From Pseudoips prasinana (Eukaryota; Arthropoda; Insecta; Lepidoptera; Nolidae), in the NCBI GenBank assembly GCA_951640165.1, contig OX621260.1, positions 24,384,001 through 24,448,000 of the forward strand: DNA of 64,000 nucleotides. Direction: 5' to 3'. The position numbers and the translations under genes are program-made. Under the pieces are notes generated by a model that did not search any database, was not told the origin of the DNA, and saw nothing but the letters and a program-made list of their open reading frames with translations. Of this stretch, positions 50,585 through 60,799 are shown in pieces (the stretch's first letter is position 1; the number at the start of each line of letters is the position of its first letter).

Positions 50585-50930
50585 TATTTTTATAAATAAT
50601 ACCAAATAAATTTATATTTATAATTATTATCATTAAACTTATATTTTAAAACTCATTAATTGAATAAAAGCATTTCTCAGCCAGTAAATTAGATAATTAA
50701 ACATAATCTCTTGACAATAACTTGATACAAGCTAGCTAAATATCATTTCTGTAATAAAATAAATTTTAAAAATGTTTTCATACAAGATGTACCTAAATAT
50801 CTATGTTACTAGAAATAATATCTAATGTACACAACTATATTACTACAAACATGTTCTGACTATTTACAAGCGCTTTTTTAAAGTCTACGTGAATAAAAAC
50901 CTTTTTTATGTTTTATTTTATTTTATTGCT
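50585..50930 (-). repeat. Dispersed family G, longest minus copy
   Basis: ATAATCTCTTGACAATAACT, TGATACAAGCTAGCTAAAT, GTACCTAAATATCTATGTTA, GCGCTTTTTTAAAGTCTACG, then a T-rich end. Confidence 0.75.
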
Positions 50931-51019
50931 TTCTGAATTTCGATTTTGGCAAAATTTTATACATTTCTGGTCGATGGCATTTTCTTTAAACAAATAATGT
51001 TAATAAAACTCCTTTTAGG

Positions 51020-51274
51020 GATTTAGCCCAGCCTGAAGAACCAGCCGCCTCATTCCCCGAAAAAACAATAACACATCCATCAGCAGCCAAAATGCCCACC
51101 AAAGATGAGATGGACGATAGTCTTAATTACATTATCGTAACAGGAGCAGGATTCCCTCAGATGTCCCCATCGCTCCACGCTCGACTAGATATCACATATA
51201 ACGTATCAATCGAGAAACAAACACCCCCGGGTGCATGTAGTGGAAGAGATAAAACGTGCCCGGGTGCCTCATAG
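51020..51274 (+). CDS. Possible terminal coding exon, product unknown
   Basis: A CTCCTTTTAG acceptor-like site ends at 51019. From 51020 the frame DLAQPEEPAASFPEKTIT, PTKDEMDDSLNYIIVTGAGF, IEKQTPPGACSGRDKTCPGA runs to TAG 51272-51274. Its codon-like composition differs from the AT-rich neighbours. I do not recognise the product. It lacks family repeats, and no donor-side partner exon is in sight. It may be a host exon, or the end of an unknown element. An ATG at 51092 gives a 60-residue version. No poly-A signal was recognised nearby. Confidence 0.3.
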   Translation, partial: DLAQPEEPAASFPEKTITHPSAAKMPTKDEMDDSLNYIIVTGAGFPQMSPSLHARLDITYNVSIEKQTPPGACSGRDKTCPGAS

Positions 51275-51368
51275 CGACCCGGAAAATTCCTCCGTCCCGG
51301 GAGACAATTTTTTTTATTGATTTTAATGTTGCCTCAGTTTTAGACCGATTCTTATCTATATCTATCTA

Positions 51369-51689
51369 TCTATACATATAATAAAATCGTAGGAAAGTTA
51401 AAACTGTACATTGAATATCTTTTAAAAAGGATACTACGGGGGTCATCTGCAATCGAAATCGAAGCCAAAAATATAGTTTTTAGAATTTTTGTATGTGTCT
51501 GTTTGTCTGTATGTATGCCCGGGCTAAACTCAAAAAGTACTGCATGGATTTACTTCAAATTTTGCATGAATATTACTAAGAGGTCGGGTCGACATATAGG
51601 CTACATATTATCACGCTATCACGTACGGGGGATGAGCTGTGATAATTTCTAAAATTTAACGCGGGGGGAAAACCGCGGGGTACAGCTAG
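51369..51689 (+). mobile_element. LEP1-like non-autonomous Helitron
   Basis: TCTATACATATAATAAAATC ... CGCGGGGTACAGCTAG. It is preceded by (TCTA)n. Confidence 0.88.
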
Positions 51690-51718
51690 TCATAGTTAAA
51701 ATTGTAAATACATCATAC

Positions 51719-52160
51719 AACCGGCTGGTTGGCGTGGTTGGTTAATACTTGCCTTTCATGCCGCAGGGGCCTACCGGCTAAGTCACCGAACATCGGGATA
51801 GTGATCTGTGATAAATAAAGGTAAAAAAATTGATTAAGTCTTTATAACCTTTATATATTTTAACGCCGACACCGGCTAAGTCGCCGAACTTAGGTTTCTT
51901 AAATGACGTTCAAATAATTAAAGGTTAAAAATGACCTATCAATTGTTAAATCGGTTTCAACGTTGAAAATTGATTCCGGACCATTTATGACGTCACATGT
52001 GTTCATGGAAGCCGATTTAACGAAGTTATTTTTAACCTTTATTTATCTGAACGCCATTTCAGAAATCGATGTTCGGTGACTTAGCCCCTGGTCGTGGGTT
52101 CGATTCCCATCTAGGAAAGATATTTGTGTGCATGAACATATAGACGTGAGTCTAAGTGTA
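51719..52160 (+). repeat. SINE C split by MITE family 1
   Basis: Head CCGGCTGGTTGGCGTGGTTG to GCCGCA at 51765, resuming GGTCGTGGGTTCGATTCCCA at 52090. The tail is shortened after GTGTGCATGAACATA. Confidence 0.78.
51766..52088. mobile_element. Foldback MITE family 1, enlarged copy
   Basis: GGGGCCTACCGGCTAAGTC ... GTGACTTAGCCCC. It contains an extra internal start-like segment (ACACCGGCTAAGTCGCCGAA at 51869), so it is 323 bp rather than 243. It may be two copies, one within or beside the other. Confidence 0.75.
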
Positions 52161-52217
52161 ATTATCTAAAATATATCTATCTCTATCAGTTAATTTCTGA
52201 CTAGTTACATACTCTAG

Positions 52218-52585
52218 ACTGGTTGGTCTAGCGGTAGCGTGTTCATCCGCAGAGAACGAGGTCCTGGGTTCAATCCCGGGTCGGGCCACAAAGTGATTTT
52301 GGGACTTTTCTGTAAAAAGCAAAATTTCTCAATATCAGCCGGAAATCTGGGAGTTGGTGGTATTACATCCCTGTGCTTTGGAGAGCATGTAAAGCCGTCG
52401 CTCCTGTGCCTCACCTCTTTCCAGTCGTGTCGCTAGGCGTCCCATCGGATCATGAGAGTGATGGAATAGAAAGTGCTCCTGTTTTTTGCGCACACAATTG
52501 TGCACTATAATATTTCCAGTGCAGATGGCTAAGCTCTATTGAGGTTGGCCGCCGTGGCCGAAACTTGGCTAGGATGACATTATTA
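52218..52585 (+). repeat. SINE B, copy 3
   Basis: CTGGTTGGTCTAGCGGTAGC head, GGGTTCAATCCCGGGTCGGG, ATCAGCCGGAAATCTGGGAG, tail ATGACATTATTATTATA. Confidence 0.82.
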
Positions 52586-52749
52586 TTATATACTGCAGTT
52601 TGGGTAATACGAGGCCTGTCACCATTTTGATACTGATAATAATTATGGTCGCAACAAAACGTTATTACAAGAACGCATAGGTATGTGTTTTCAAATTGAC
52701 AGTCTCGCAAAGTTGTATTCTTTATGGCACTACCAAAAGATCAGCGTTA

Positions 52750-53168
52750 AGGTCCAACCACACCAAACGGCCCGCATCGGCCCGCATCGAAACGAATTTT
52801 ACAATCTTTAAACGAAATTAAATCTTGTATACAGTGTTTAAAGTTAATATTACCAAGTCAAGGGTAAACACAGCCGGTGACATGCCGCAACACGCGATCG
52901 GCTCCGTCCGCATGCGTTCGGATACCGGCGCATACGTTCGAATACCGCCGAATGCGCTCGGAGCCGCCGCCTGCGTTCGGATTCCGCCGGGTGCGCTGGG
53001 GCTTAAAACTATGAAACTAAAAAAGAAGCAAAGGTAGTAGTATGCGACGACGCGACGTCCGGCCGGATGCCATCGCATCCGACCCTATCCAGTCGGATGC
53101 GGCGGCATCCAACCGCGTCCGTGCGGTGCGATACTGGCCGATGCGGGCCGTTTGGTGTGGTTGGACCT
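52750..53168. mobile_element. PIF/Harbinger-like MITE (TTA target)
   Basis: 419 bp with about 31-bp inverted ends (AGGTCCAACCACACCAAACG ...). TTA lies on each side (52747-52749, 53169-53171). The interior is CpG-rich with TGCGTTCGGATACCG-type repeats. The other arm of the big inverted repeat shows the site without the element. Confidence 0.82.
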
Positions 53169-53235
53169 TTACAGTAATTATATTACAAGCGGGAAAAGGG
53201 CGCCTGCCTCCGATACTAAGTTAAGGAATTGACTG

Positions 53236-53639
53236 CACATGTGGCGCAGCGGCTAAGACAGTCACCTCGCCGCTTCGTGTCGCGGGTACGAGTCCCGCTC
53301 CGGACAACTATTTGTGATACCCATAAATAGTTGTTCTGAGTCTGGATGTAATTGGGTCCGTCTATAAGATTCCCTCGAGCTAGCGTTGTCTTTGTTTTTT
53401 TTTAAGGATTATTTGTTCCTATTTGGATTGAAACTATATAATTATGTGTGTCACCCAGAAATAGTTGTTCTGAGTCTGAATGTACTTTGTGTCCGTCAAT
53501 TTGATGTTTTGTAAAGTAATCCTCGACACAGGGATTAATTTCACTAGTGTGGTGGTGGCAGTATTTGTCCTGCGGGGTAATCGAACCCGAAACATGAAGT
53601 GTGGTGACTAAAATATTTAATCCTAAGAAGAACAGATAA
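53236..53639 (+). repeat. SINE D-rich loop of the inverted repeat
   Basis: CACATGTGGCGCAGCGGCTA head, B box GGGTACGAGTCCCGC, then two similar ATAGTTGTTCTGAGTCTG(G/A)AT segments about 130 bp apart. A reversed B-box-like piece GGTAATCGAACCC lies near 53578. Probably two SINEs. Confidence 0.65.
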
Positions 53640-53808
53640 TCCTTAACTTAGTATCGGAGGGAGGCGCCTTTTTTTCGTTTGTAATATAATTACAGTAACG
53701 CTGGTCTTTTGATAGCGCCAAAAAGAATTCAATTTTGTGAGACTGTGAATTTGAAAACACATACCTATGCGTTATTGTAATAACGTTTACTTACTTCCAT
53801 AATTATAA

Positions 53809-54111
53809 TCTATACATATAATAAAATCGTAGGAAAGTCAAAACTGTACATTGAATATTTTTTTTAAAGGATACTTGGGGCGTGATCTACCATCGTTATC
53901 GAAGCAAAAAATACGGATTTAAAATTTTTTCTGTATGTAAGTCCGGGCTAAACTCCAAAAGCACTGCATGGATTTACTTAAAATTTTGCATGAATATTAC
54001 TAGGAGGTCGGGTCAACATATAGGCAACATATTATTACGCTATCACTCACGGAGGAGGAGCTGTGATAATTTATAAATATTAACGCGGGTAATACCGCGG
54101 GGCACAGCTAG
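53809..54111 (+). mobile_element. LEP1-like non-autonomous Helitron
   Basis: TCTATACATATAATAAAATC ... CGCGGGGCACAGCTAG. It starts exactly where the inverted repeat's right arm ends. Confidence 0.88.
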
Positions 54112-54349
54112 TTCTTAGTATAAAATTAGGGATTCCTAAGTCCACTCTCTATTTTGTTACCCAAACTGCACTACATACTATACACCACTAAACAGCATTG
54201 TTTCATACAAGTGTTTTACTTGAATCCTGACATATATAATAAAATACCCAAGACCATTAGAGATATAAGAGTAATCAAAAATTATATAATCACATTTTAT
54301 AAATATTAAATTGGAAAATGTTATTACAGTGATACCGTCGTTTTAAACA

Positions 54350-54644
54350 CAAGGTCCGTTATAATAATAATAGTGAATTCATACCTTAATGTAGACAGAA
54401 CCATGGGGACAATATGTAGTAAAATATAAATTTCAATAATTAAACCTAAACATAATCTCCTTGACAATAACTTAATACAAGCTAGCTAAATATCACTACC
54501 ATTATAAAATAAATTGTATAAATGTTTTAACATTCCGTGTACCTAAATATCTGTAAGTAGTAACTAGAAATAATAACTGTATTACTACAAACATGTTCGG
54601 ACTATTTACAAGCGCTTTTTTAAAGTCTACGTGAATAAAAAAGG
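54350..54644 (-). repeat. Dispersed family G, minus copy
   Basis: AATGTAGACAGAACCATGG, AATCTCCTTGACAATAACTT, GTACCTAAATATCTGTAAG, GCGCTTTTTTAAAGTCTACG. Confidence 0.75.
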
Positions 54645-54675
54645 TTTTTATTCACGTAGACTTTAAAAAAGCGCT
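54611..54675. repeat. Perfect 31-bp-arm palindrome of family G ends
   Basis: Two family G ends meet head to head: arms 54611-54641 and 54645-54675 pair perfectly around AGG. Confidence 0.92.
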
Positions 54676-55762
54676 TTTTATTTTACAATATAAGGGAATA
54701 TTTTAATGATAATAATATGTAAACTGAATAACTCTATTATTATTGTATGCCAGTGCGGCGGGTCATAGCTGAACATTAATATTATTATATATTTACACCC
54801 TACTACCCATGTACCACAATAAAAAAAAATACTTTTAGTAAATCATTTCGTATGTAACTAGTCTAAAATTGACTGATAGCAGATTAATTTGGGTGTAACG
54901 TTGTATTTCTATTCAACGCTCCTTAGTTCATTTTAGTATTAATTCTCCGCCGCTTTAAACCAGTTCGGTAGCCGCCGAGCGGTCGCTAAGCAAAACCGGT
55001 TGGGAAGCGTGAGCCGCCGAGCGGGGATTTAGCGAACGTTGGGAGGTCAGACTCAGATTGCACTCATTGCGATAGCACGTACGCACTCACTTAAAAAGAA
55101 ACGTTATATTTTTCTTAGTCGCGTCGTGTAACATCTTCAAGTTGAAGTGAATCTTCATTCACAAATAGTTATTAGTTTAACAAGTTAATTTCAATCAGTG
55201 TTAACCCCATATTGGGTAAGTGTTGATTATTATTTAGTTCTCACTCAAGTAGGGTATTGTAACGTGTACCGGCCACCTTTATTTGACCTTGTGGCAAATA
55301 CCACGTCAACTTCATATTGTGCCTTATGCCTACAATGTAAATTAATATTATGTGCGGTGCTTCACACTACACATAATACAATGTTTCCTATTTGTAAACT
55401 CCGCTTCTGCCTGTGACAATTGCACACATTCGCCTTATGCGTAATTGGTACTCCCGCTTCCTCATCACCATTACGCGGTCACAGGCGAGAAGCGAGAAGC
55501 TTTTGGATTTAAAAGAATATTTAATTTAGCGGACTTCAATCCCCAGGGTCCAAAGTTCGGCCTACGAGGGTCCAAAGTACGAATTGCAACTGTATCTCAA
55601 CATCCGTCACCGTTAGCGACGAAGCCACACTTCAGACCAGCCCAATCCCTGTGGGTCATCCTCCGGCCTGCGTAATCCTCCTGGAACTCCGCGACATCTC
55701 CGTTAGCGACGAAGCCAGCCAGGAGAGTACTTGGCGCGCCTACCTCCATAGGGCATAATATA

Positions 55763-55766
<4 letters not shown>
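54676..55766. other. Unassigned region between family G and LINE
   Basis: 54945-55060 is GC-rich (GCCGCCGAGCGG occurs twice, the first time as GCCGCCGAGCGGTCG). 55590-55740 has a repeated phrase GTTAGCGACGAAGCCA. A 72-codon frame at 55198 starts at TTG or GTG and shows no family feature. It may be LINE or LTR leader sequence; not proven. Confidence 0.4.
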
Positions 55767-55817
<51 letters not shown>

Positions 55818-56195
55818 TACAAATACAAATTCTTTATTAAGTATAATAAACCTAATACAGGAGAGAACACAGGGGTTTGCATGCATATATCTACATTAAA
55901 TGCTTAAAACTACAGTGTATCCACAAAATTTGCATGGACCATGTTATTTTAGGCTATTTTTAGCATATTATCCGTACCCTCTGAACTAGTTAAGACTGTA
56001 ACTCAGAAGGTAACTGTTCATTCGTGCTAATAATATCCTAAATTACAAGTATGTGCAGGTGGTTGTTAGGCATATTACAGTATCAGATTTAGAAAAACAA
56101 AGACCTTTCAAAGGTTGATGGAAGGATGTACATTAAGATACATTTTTGATATTTTTTTTTTTTTTTTAATGTTATGAGGAGTTGGTGGATTGAGA
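55767..56195 (-). repeat. LINE 3' UTR and long poly-A tail
   Basis: A 47-T run at 55767-55813 is the poly-A tail of the minus-strand LINE. The 3' UTR follows to the stop codon at 56196, with a second T run near 56152-56167. Confidence 0.85.
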
Positions 56196-59186
56196 TTAAA
56201 TATTAGTCGAGTTATAACCGGAAGTATTCATAAAGGATTCGGTGTCTTCATAATTTAAGTTTTTTAAGTACATGATAATGGCCTTTTTACAGTTAAATTT
56301 ACTTAATTTAGGAAGATGTGATAATATTCTTGCGAGTCTGTTATAAAGAAACGGTCCAAGAAATATAATAAAGCGTTGTGCGAAAGTAGTTCTGCATAAC
56401 GGGGCTACATATACTTTATCTTTGCGCCGCTTACTGCTGAGGGATGTAGTGGAGTAGGCGTGTTTGTGTTGGTCTAGGGCTGTATGCAAGATAAAAAGTT
56501 GTCTTATGGCGAGAGTCGACGCTAATTTGTATAGCTGAGCTGTAGGGAATAGAAAGGGCTTAAAGTGTATAACTTTAAGCACTGCTCGTTGTGCTCTTTC
56601 TAGTGTAAGTAGGGTGGTTTTACAGCAGCCCCCCCAACAAGTTATGCAATATGTTAGGATTGACTCACATAATGCAAGATAAATTGATTTAATTTGTTTT
56701 GTGTCGCAGATGTAACGCAAAGTTTTAAATACAAATATGAATTTTCTGGTTCGTGATGTCAGGATATTAATATGATCTTTAAAATTTAAATTGCTGTCGA
56801 GTTTAATTCCTAAATATTTAGTCGATGTGACTGGATTTACTGTGGGGCAGTTACATGAATCATTATTGGCTTGTGCGTTTTCATTATTGCAGTAATGCGT
56901 TTTAATATTATATTTATTTTTTGGAGGTTGGCCATCTGATCGGATACTAAAGTTAATGTAATTAGTCTTTGATAAATTAAGTGAGAGTAGGTTGTTGTCA
57001 AGCCATTTTGATACTGTGTTTAAACCTTTGTTTGCATTGTTGTAAACGTCGTCCCAAGATTTCCCACTGAAAAACAACACTGTGTCATCCGCATATGTCG
57101 TGATTTTACAATTTTCTAGATTTAAATTACACATATCGTTTATATACGCAATGAAAAGGGTCGGAGCGAGGACACTTCCCTGTGGTACACCAAAGGTAAT
57201 GTTTTCGACGGAGGAGCTTAGATGTTCACCCACTTGTATTATTTGTGTCCTATCTGTAAGGTAGTCTGTGAGAAGATTTAACGGTTTCCCACGAACTCCC
57301 ATGTGACTTAGCTTATTAATCAATATGGGTATCGATACGGTATCAAAGGCTTTTGATAAATCTAAAAAAATTGCTAAGCATTTATCTTTTGAGTCTAAAG
57401 CTTTGACGATTGACGATGTTAAAGAAAGAACTGCATCCTGTGTTGATATTTTTCGACGGAAACCAAATTGATTTTTTGAAATAAGTTCTTTATTCTCTAA
57501 ATAATTTGTTAATCTATTATTTATAGCTTTTTCAATAATTTTTGACAGGGTTGTTAACAATGAAATTGGTCTGTAATTTGTTATTTCTGATTTGTTGCCT
57601 TTTTTAAATATTGGGATAATTTTAGATATTTTTAGAGATTCAGGGAAGCATCCGCTATCAAAACAAGCGTTGCAAATAATTGACACAGGTAGAGCGAGAA
57701 CATCAGCTCCAGTCTTGAAGATGTTAACTGGGATGCCGTCCCAGCCGATGCTGGAACTGTTTTTTAATGCTTTTATTATGTTTTTTATCTCATTTTCGTC
57801 AGTTGGTAATAAAGCAAATGAATTTAGAGTGCTAGGTAATTTATTGGATGCGTTGACAAGATCTTGTTCACTGCAGTTAAGTCGCTCCAGAATCACATTT
57901 GCTAAATTAGCTCCCACGTTAGCGAAGTAGTCATTTATACTCTTAAGCGAATCATCAGGAGTATCTTTGAGATTTAATAGTTCATGTGTGTTTCCTTTAT
58001 TATTATTGAAATTACAGATATCTTTTACTATGTTCCATTGCTTTTTTATATTGTTTTTATACTTTTGCATTTCGTTTCTGTAAAAGAGGTTTTTTGACTT
58101 TCTTATTATATTATTACAAGTATTTCTATAACGTATGTAAGTAATTTTTAAGATGGTATTCTTTGGATCCTTCCTTAATTTTAAATGTAACCTATCTCTG
58201 TTTTTAATACATCTGATTAAACCTGGTGTTATCCAGGGTTTGATGTTGCGATTTTTGCGTTTAATTATGTTAGTTGAAGTGTGGTTTTTGATTAAATTCT
58301 GTAATGTGTTAATGAATTCATTAATGCAATCCTTTACATTTTTATTGGCAAGTGTTTCGTGCCAATTGATTTTAGCCAACTCGGCTATTACACCATTGTG
58401 ATTTATTTTTGTAGAGATTTTATTTGCCTGTTCTTTTCGGTTTGGAGCTTTGTTTATAGATAAGATAATACAGTTGTGATCTGTCACAGTTGATTCCAAT
58501 ATGGCAGTATTTGTGATTACTGGATTTTTAGCGAAACTGTGATCCAGACAGCTATTTTCTCTTGTAGGTTCGTAATGAGTAGGGGTGAGACTGTGTAGGG
58601 CTAGGAGATCTAGATATGCCGACGCTGTTGTATCTAAGTTCTTATCGGTGATATCTATATTTATATCACCGACAAGTATAATCTGTGTGAAATCTTTAAA
58701 GCTACATAGAACGTCATTGAGTGATGATAAGAACCCGTCAGTCTTGCGAAAACAGGGGGGCCTGTATATACATATGACCGCTAGGTCCTTTCTGAAAGTT
58801 GCCACTACACAGTTAAACTCTACTGCATTTTCAGGTTCAATAAACTTAATGTCTAAATTATTTCTAGCATAAACTACCACACCGTCGTTTTGATTATACA
58901 ATTTTGTAGACGCGAAGCTATTATAATTTTCCATTGTTGGAGGGTTGGATTTTGAGAGCCAGCATTCAGTAAACACAACTAAATCTAGATCAAAGTTAAG
59001 TTTAGAAGTATAAGCCGTAAAGTTATCAAAATTACGATGTATGCTACGTATGTTTTGCATTATGATATTAAAGCTGTTGGAAGTAATGTTTAACGACTTT
59101 TTACATTTTTCTGGGTCTATTATGCGTAAAGCTGTGTGTATATTAGTATTATCTATATCTGAGACGGGCTTATAACCCATGACCAT
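56196..59186 (-). CDS. LINE endonuclease/reverse transcriptase (996 aa, intact)
   Basis: A single open frame from ATG 59186. The APE endonuclease (about residues 40-255) has IIMQNIRSIH, the catalytic Glu in VFTECWLS, GDINIDI, and the terminal TVTDHNCI. The reverse transcriptase (about 470-740) has SIGWDGIPVNIFK, ISKIIPIFKKG, NYRPISLL, LDLSKAFDTV, FGVPQGSVLAP and TYADDTVLFF. The thumb has TKYLGIKLDSNLNF, and the C-terminal third has TYCITCWGGCC and RAVLKVIHF. The Jockey/CR1 group fits best. No ORF1 is recognised before it; the 150 bp upstream is non-coding, so the element is 5'-truncated or single-ORF. All catalytic motifs are intact, so it may be a competent enzyme. Confidence 0.92.
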   Translation of the reverse strand: MVMGYKPVSDIDNTNIHTALRIIDPEKCKKSLNITSNSFNIIMQNIRSIHRNFDNFTAYTSKLNFDLDLVVFTECWLSKSNPPTMENYNSFASTKLYNQNDGVVVYARNNLDIKFIEPENAVEFNCVVATFRKDLAVICIYRPPCFRKTDGFLSSLNDVLCSFKDFTQIILVGDINIDITDKNLDTTASAYLDLLALHSLTPTHYEPTRENSCLDHSFAKNPVITNTAILESTVTDHNCIILSINKAPNRKEQANKISTKINHNGVIAELAKINWHETLANKNVKDCINEFINTLQNLIKNHTSTNIIKRKNRNIKPWITPGLIRCIKNRDRLHLKLRKDPKNTILKITYIRYRNTCNNIIRKSKNLFYRNEMQKYKNNIKKQWNIVKDICNFNNNKGNTHELLNLKDTPDDSLKSINDYFANVGANLANVILERLNCSEQDLVNASNKLPSTLNSFALLPTDENEIKNIIKALKNSSSIGWDGIPVNIFKTGADVLALPVSIICNACFDSGCFPESLKISKIIPIFKKGNKSEITNYRPISLLTTLSKIIEKAINNRLTNYLENKELISKNQFGFRRKISTQDAVLSLTSSIVKALDSKDKCLAIFLDLSKAFDTVSIPILINKLSHMGVRGKPLNLLTDYLTDRTQIIQVGEHLSSSVENITFGVPQGSVLAPTLFIAYINDMCNLNLENCKITTYADDTVLFFSGKSWDDVYNNANKGLNTVSKWLDNNLLSLNLSKTNYINFSIRSDGQPPKNKYNIKTHYCNNENAQANNDSCNCPTVNPVTSTKYLGIKLDSNLNFKDHINILTSRTRKFIFVFKTLRYICDTKQIKSIYLALCESILTYCITCWGGCCKTTLLTLERAQRAVLKVIHFKPFLFPTAQLYKLASTLAIRQLFILHTALDQHKHAYSTTSLSSKRRKDKVYVAPLCRTTFAQRFIIFLGPFLYNRLARILSHLPKLSKFNCKKAIIMYLKNLNYEDTESFMNTSGYNSTNI

Positions 59187-59334
59187 ACTTTTTTTTTCTA
59201 AAATAAATTTGTAAGTTTATGATTTGTGAATCGTTTAATTGTTTTTTTTTAAACCACACCTCATACGCTTCATGGGAGAACTCTTTTAACTAATTCGTGT
59301 TATCCTATTTTTGTGATAACCGATTTAAGACCCA
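59187..59334. other. Short 5' flank of the LINE
   Basis: AT-rich and non-coding. The element's start could not be fixed, and no target duplication matching the poly-A side was found. Confidence 0.4.
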
Positions 59335-59909
59335 TTTTTAGGGTTCCGTAGCCAAATGGCAAAAAACGGAACCCTTATAGATTCGTCATGTCTGTCTGTC
59401 TGTCTGTCTGTCCGTATGTCACAGCTACTTTTTCCGAAACTATAAGAGCTGTACTGCTGAAAGTTGGTAAGTAGGTGTATTCTGTGAACCGCATTAAGAT
59501 TTTTACACAAAAATAGAAAAAGAACAATAATTTGGGGGGCCATACATAAAACTGAACCTCAAAAAAAATTTTTCATCTCACCCATACATGTGGGGTGTCT
59601 ATGGATAGGTCTTTAAAAATCATATTGAGGTTCCTAATATCAGTTTTGTCTAAACTGAATAGTTTGCGCGAGAAACACTTCCAAAGTGGTAAAATGAGTG
59701 CCCCCCCCCCCCCCCCTGTTCTCTGTTACTTCTAAAATAAGAGAATGATAAAACTAAAAAAATATATGATGTACATTACCATAGAAACTAACAACAAAAA
59801 TTGGTTTGAACGAGATCTAGCAAGTAGTTTTTTTTAATACGTTATAAACCGCAATTTGCTGCTTCGGAACCCTTCATGTGCGAGTCCGACTTGCACTAGG
59901 CCGGTTTGT
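59335..59909 (+). repeat. Dispersed family L, longest copy
   Basis: TTTTTAGGGTTCCGTAGCCA start, GGAACCC hairpin, (GTCT)n, then GGAACCCTTCATGTGCGAG and TCCGACTTGCACTAGGCC at the end. It has a run of 16 C at 59701-59716. Confidence 0.62.
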
Positions 59910-60202
59910 TTTTAAAACGGACGGACCAAACTGTTTTAAGTAAGACTAACCCAAGTACCCCAACTTGAGCCTTCAACTTGAGTACTGATAACATAAAATG
60001 TTTCAGTAATTCGGTTATTTTTGTCTCAAGCTTTCTTTAGGAAGCCTTCTTATACATATTTATGAAAAAGATACAAAGGAATAATGGCATGAAATAAAAG
60101 TAAGATAATATATATGATGGGCTTTAATTTATTTTAATACATTATATGATTTAAATATAGGCAAGGTAGTGGCAATATTTTTTAATGAATTTTAACGCAA
60201 TA

Positions 60203-60247
60203 AGCTGGAAACTGCTGGATGTGAATAGCGCAAGACCAGCAATTGTT
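60203..60247 (+). repeat. RTE-type LINE 3' end, left part
   Basis: GCTGGAAACTGCTGGATGTG and AGCGCAAGACCAGCAATTG. It is continued at 60716 after an inserted LINE. Confidence 0.65.
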
Positions 60248-60715
60248 TATTTATTTATTTTATTTATTTAATATTAAGGAAGACCAACAGCACATAAAAA
60301 CAGTTATAAAAAGCTAAATAGTAATTGAAGGCCAATTACAGGTCTCCACGAATAGACAGTGGTATATGTTATACATATGTGATCAGCTTAAATTAATTTA
60401 TTTAAGTCTAAGTGTTAAATTTAGAGAAAAAGTCTAGGCTGAGTACCCGTCTCATTGTTTCAGTTTTATTGACAAATATGTCAAGATTAAAAGATTTTAT
60501 TTGTTTATTTAGCAAATTGCTTGTTCGCCATAGGAATGCATTATGACAATAGTTTGTTGATACTAACGGAAGATGAAATGTTTTATGATGTCTCACTGTC
60601 TTTGATGGAATATTAAATGAGACTCTGTTCAGTAAGTCAGAACAATCAATGTCACCAGATATTATTCGAAAAAGATATGTTGAATCAGCTATCTCACGAC
60701 TATCTCTAATTGTGG
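60248..60715 (-). pseudogene. LINE C-terminus and 3' UTR
   Basis: The minus strand opens RHHKTFHLPLVSTNYCHNAF, LWRTSNLLNKQIKSFNLDIF (60408-60596), a typical LINE C-terminal segment, followed by the 3' UTR and a T-rich (poly-A-like) end at 60248-60270. AATTG(T) lies at both borders, in the RTE tail sequence. It is 5'-truncated and lacks RT motifs. Confidence 0.68.
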
Positions 60716-60777
60716 AGACTAATTGTGGAGACCTTTGTCAAGCAGTGGACGTCTTGCGGCTGATATGATGATGAAGG
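60716..60777 (+). repeat. RTE-type LINE 3' end, right part
   Basis: GGAGACTAATTGTGGAGACC, then AGCAGTGGACGTCTTGCGGC and (ATG)n. Confidence 0.68.
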
Positions 60778-60799
60778 CAATGGATCAGGTGGGTCAGAG

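Larger units (their letters stand above)
52637..53808. repeat. Large inverted repeat with loop
   Basis: The left arm is 52637-53228 (with a 419-bp MITE and its duplicated TTA inside) and the right arm is 53640-53808. Matching blocks include AACGCATAGGTATGTGTTTT and AATATAATTACAGTAACG (reversed), with single-base differences. The loop 53236-53639 carries SINE D-like sequences. No coding capacity. Confidence 0.82.

Noticed and set aside
52825..53224. Small proteins from the GC-rich MITE
   Set aside because: Repetitive composition inside the inverted-repeat element, open in several frames.
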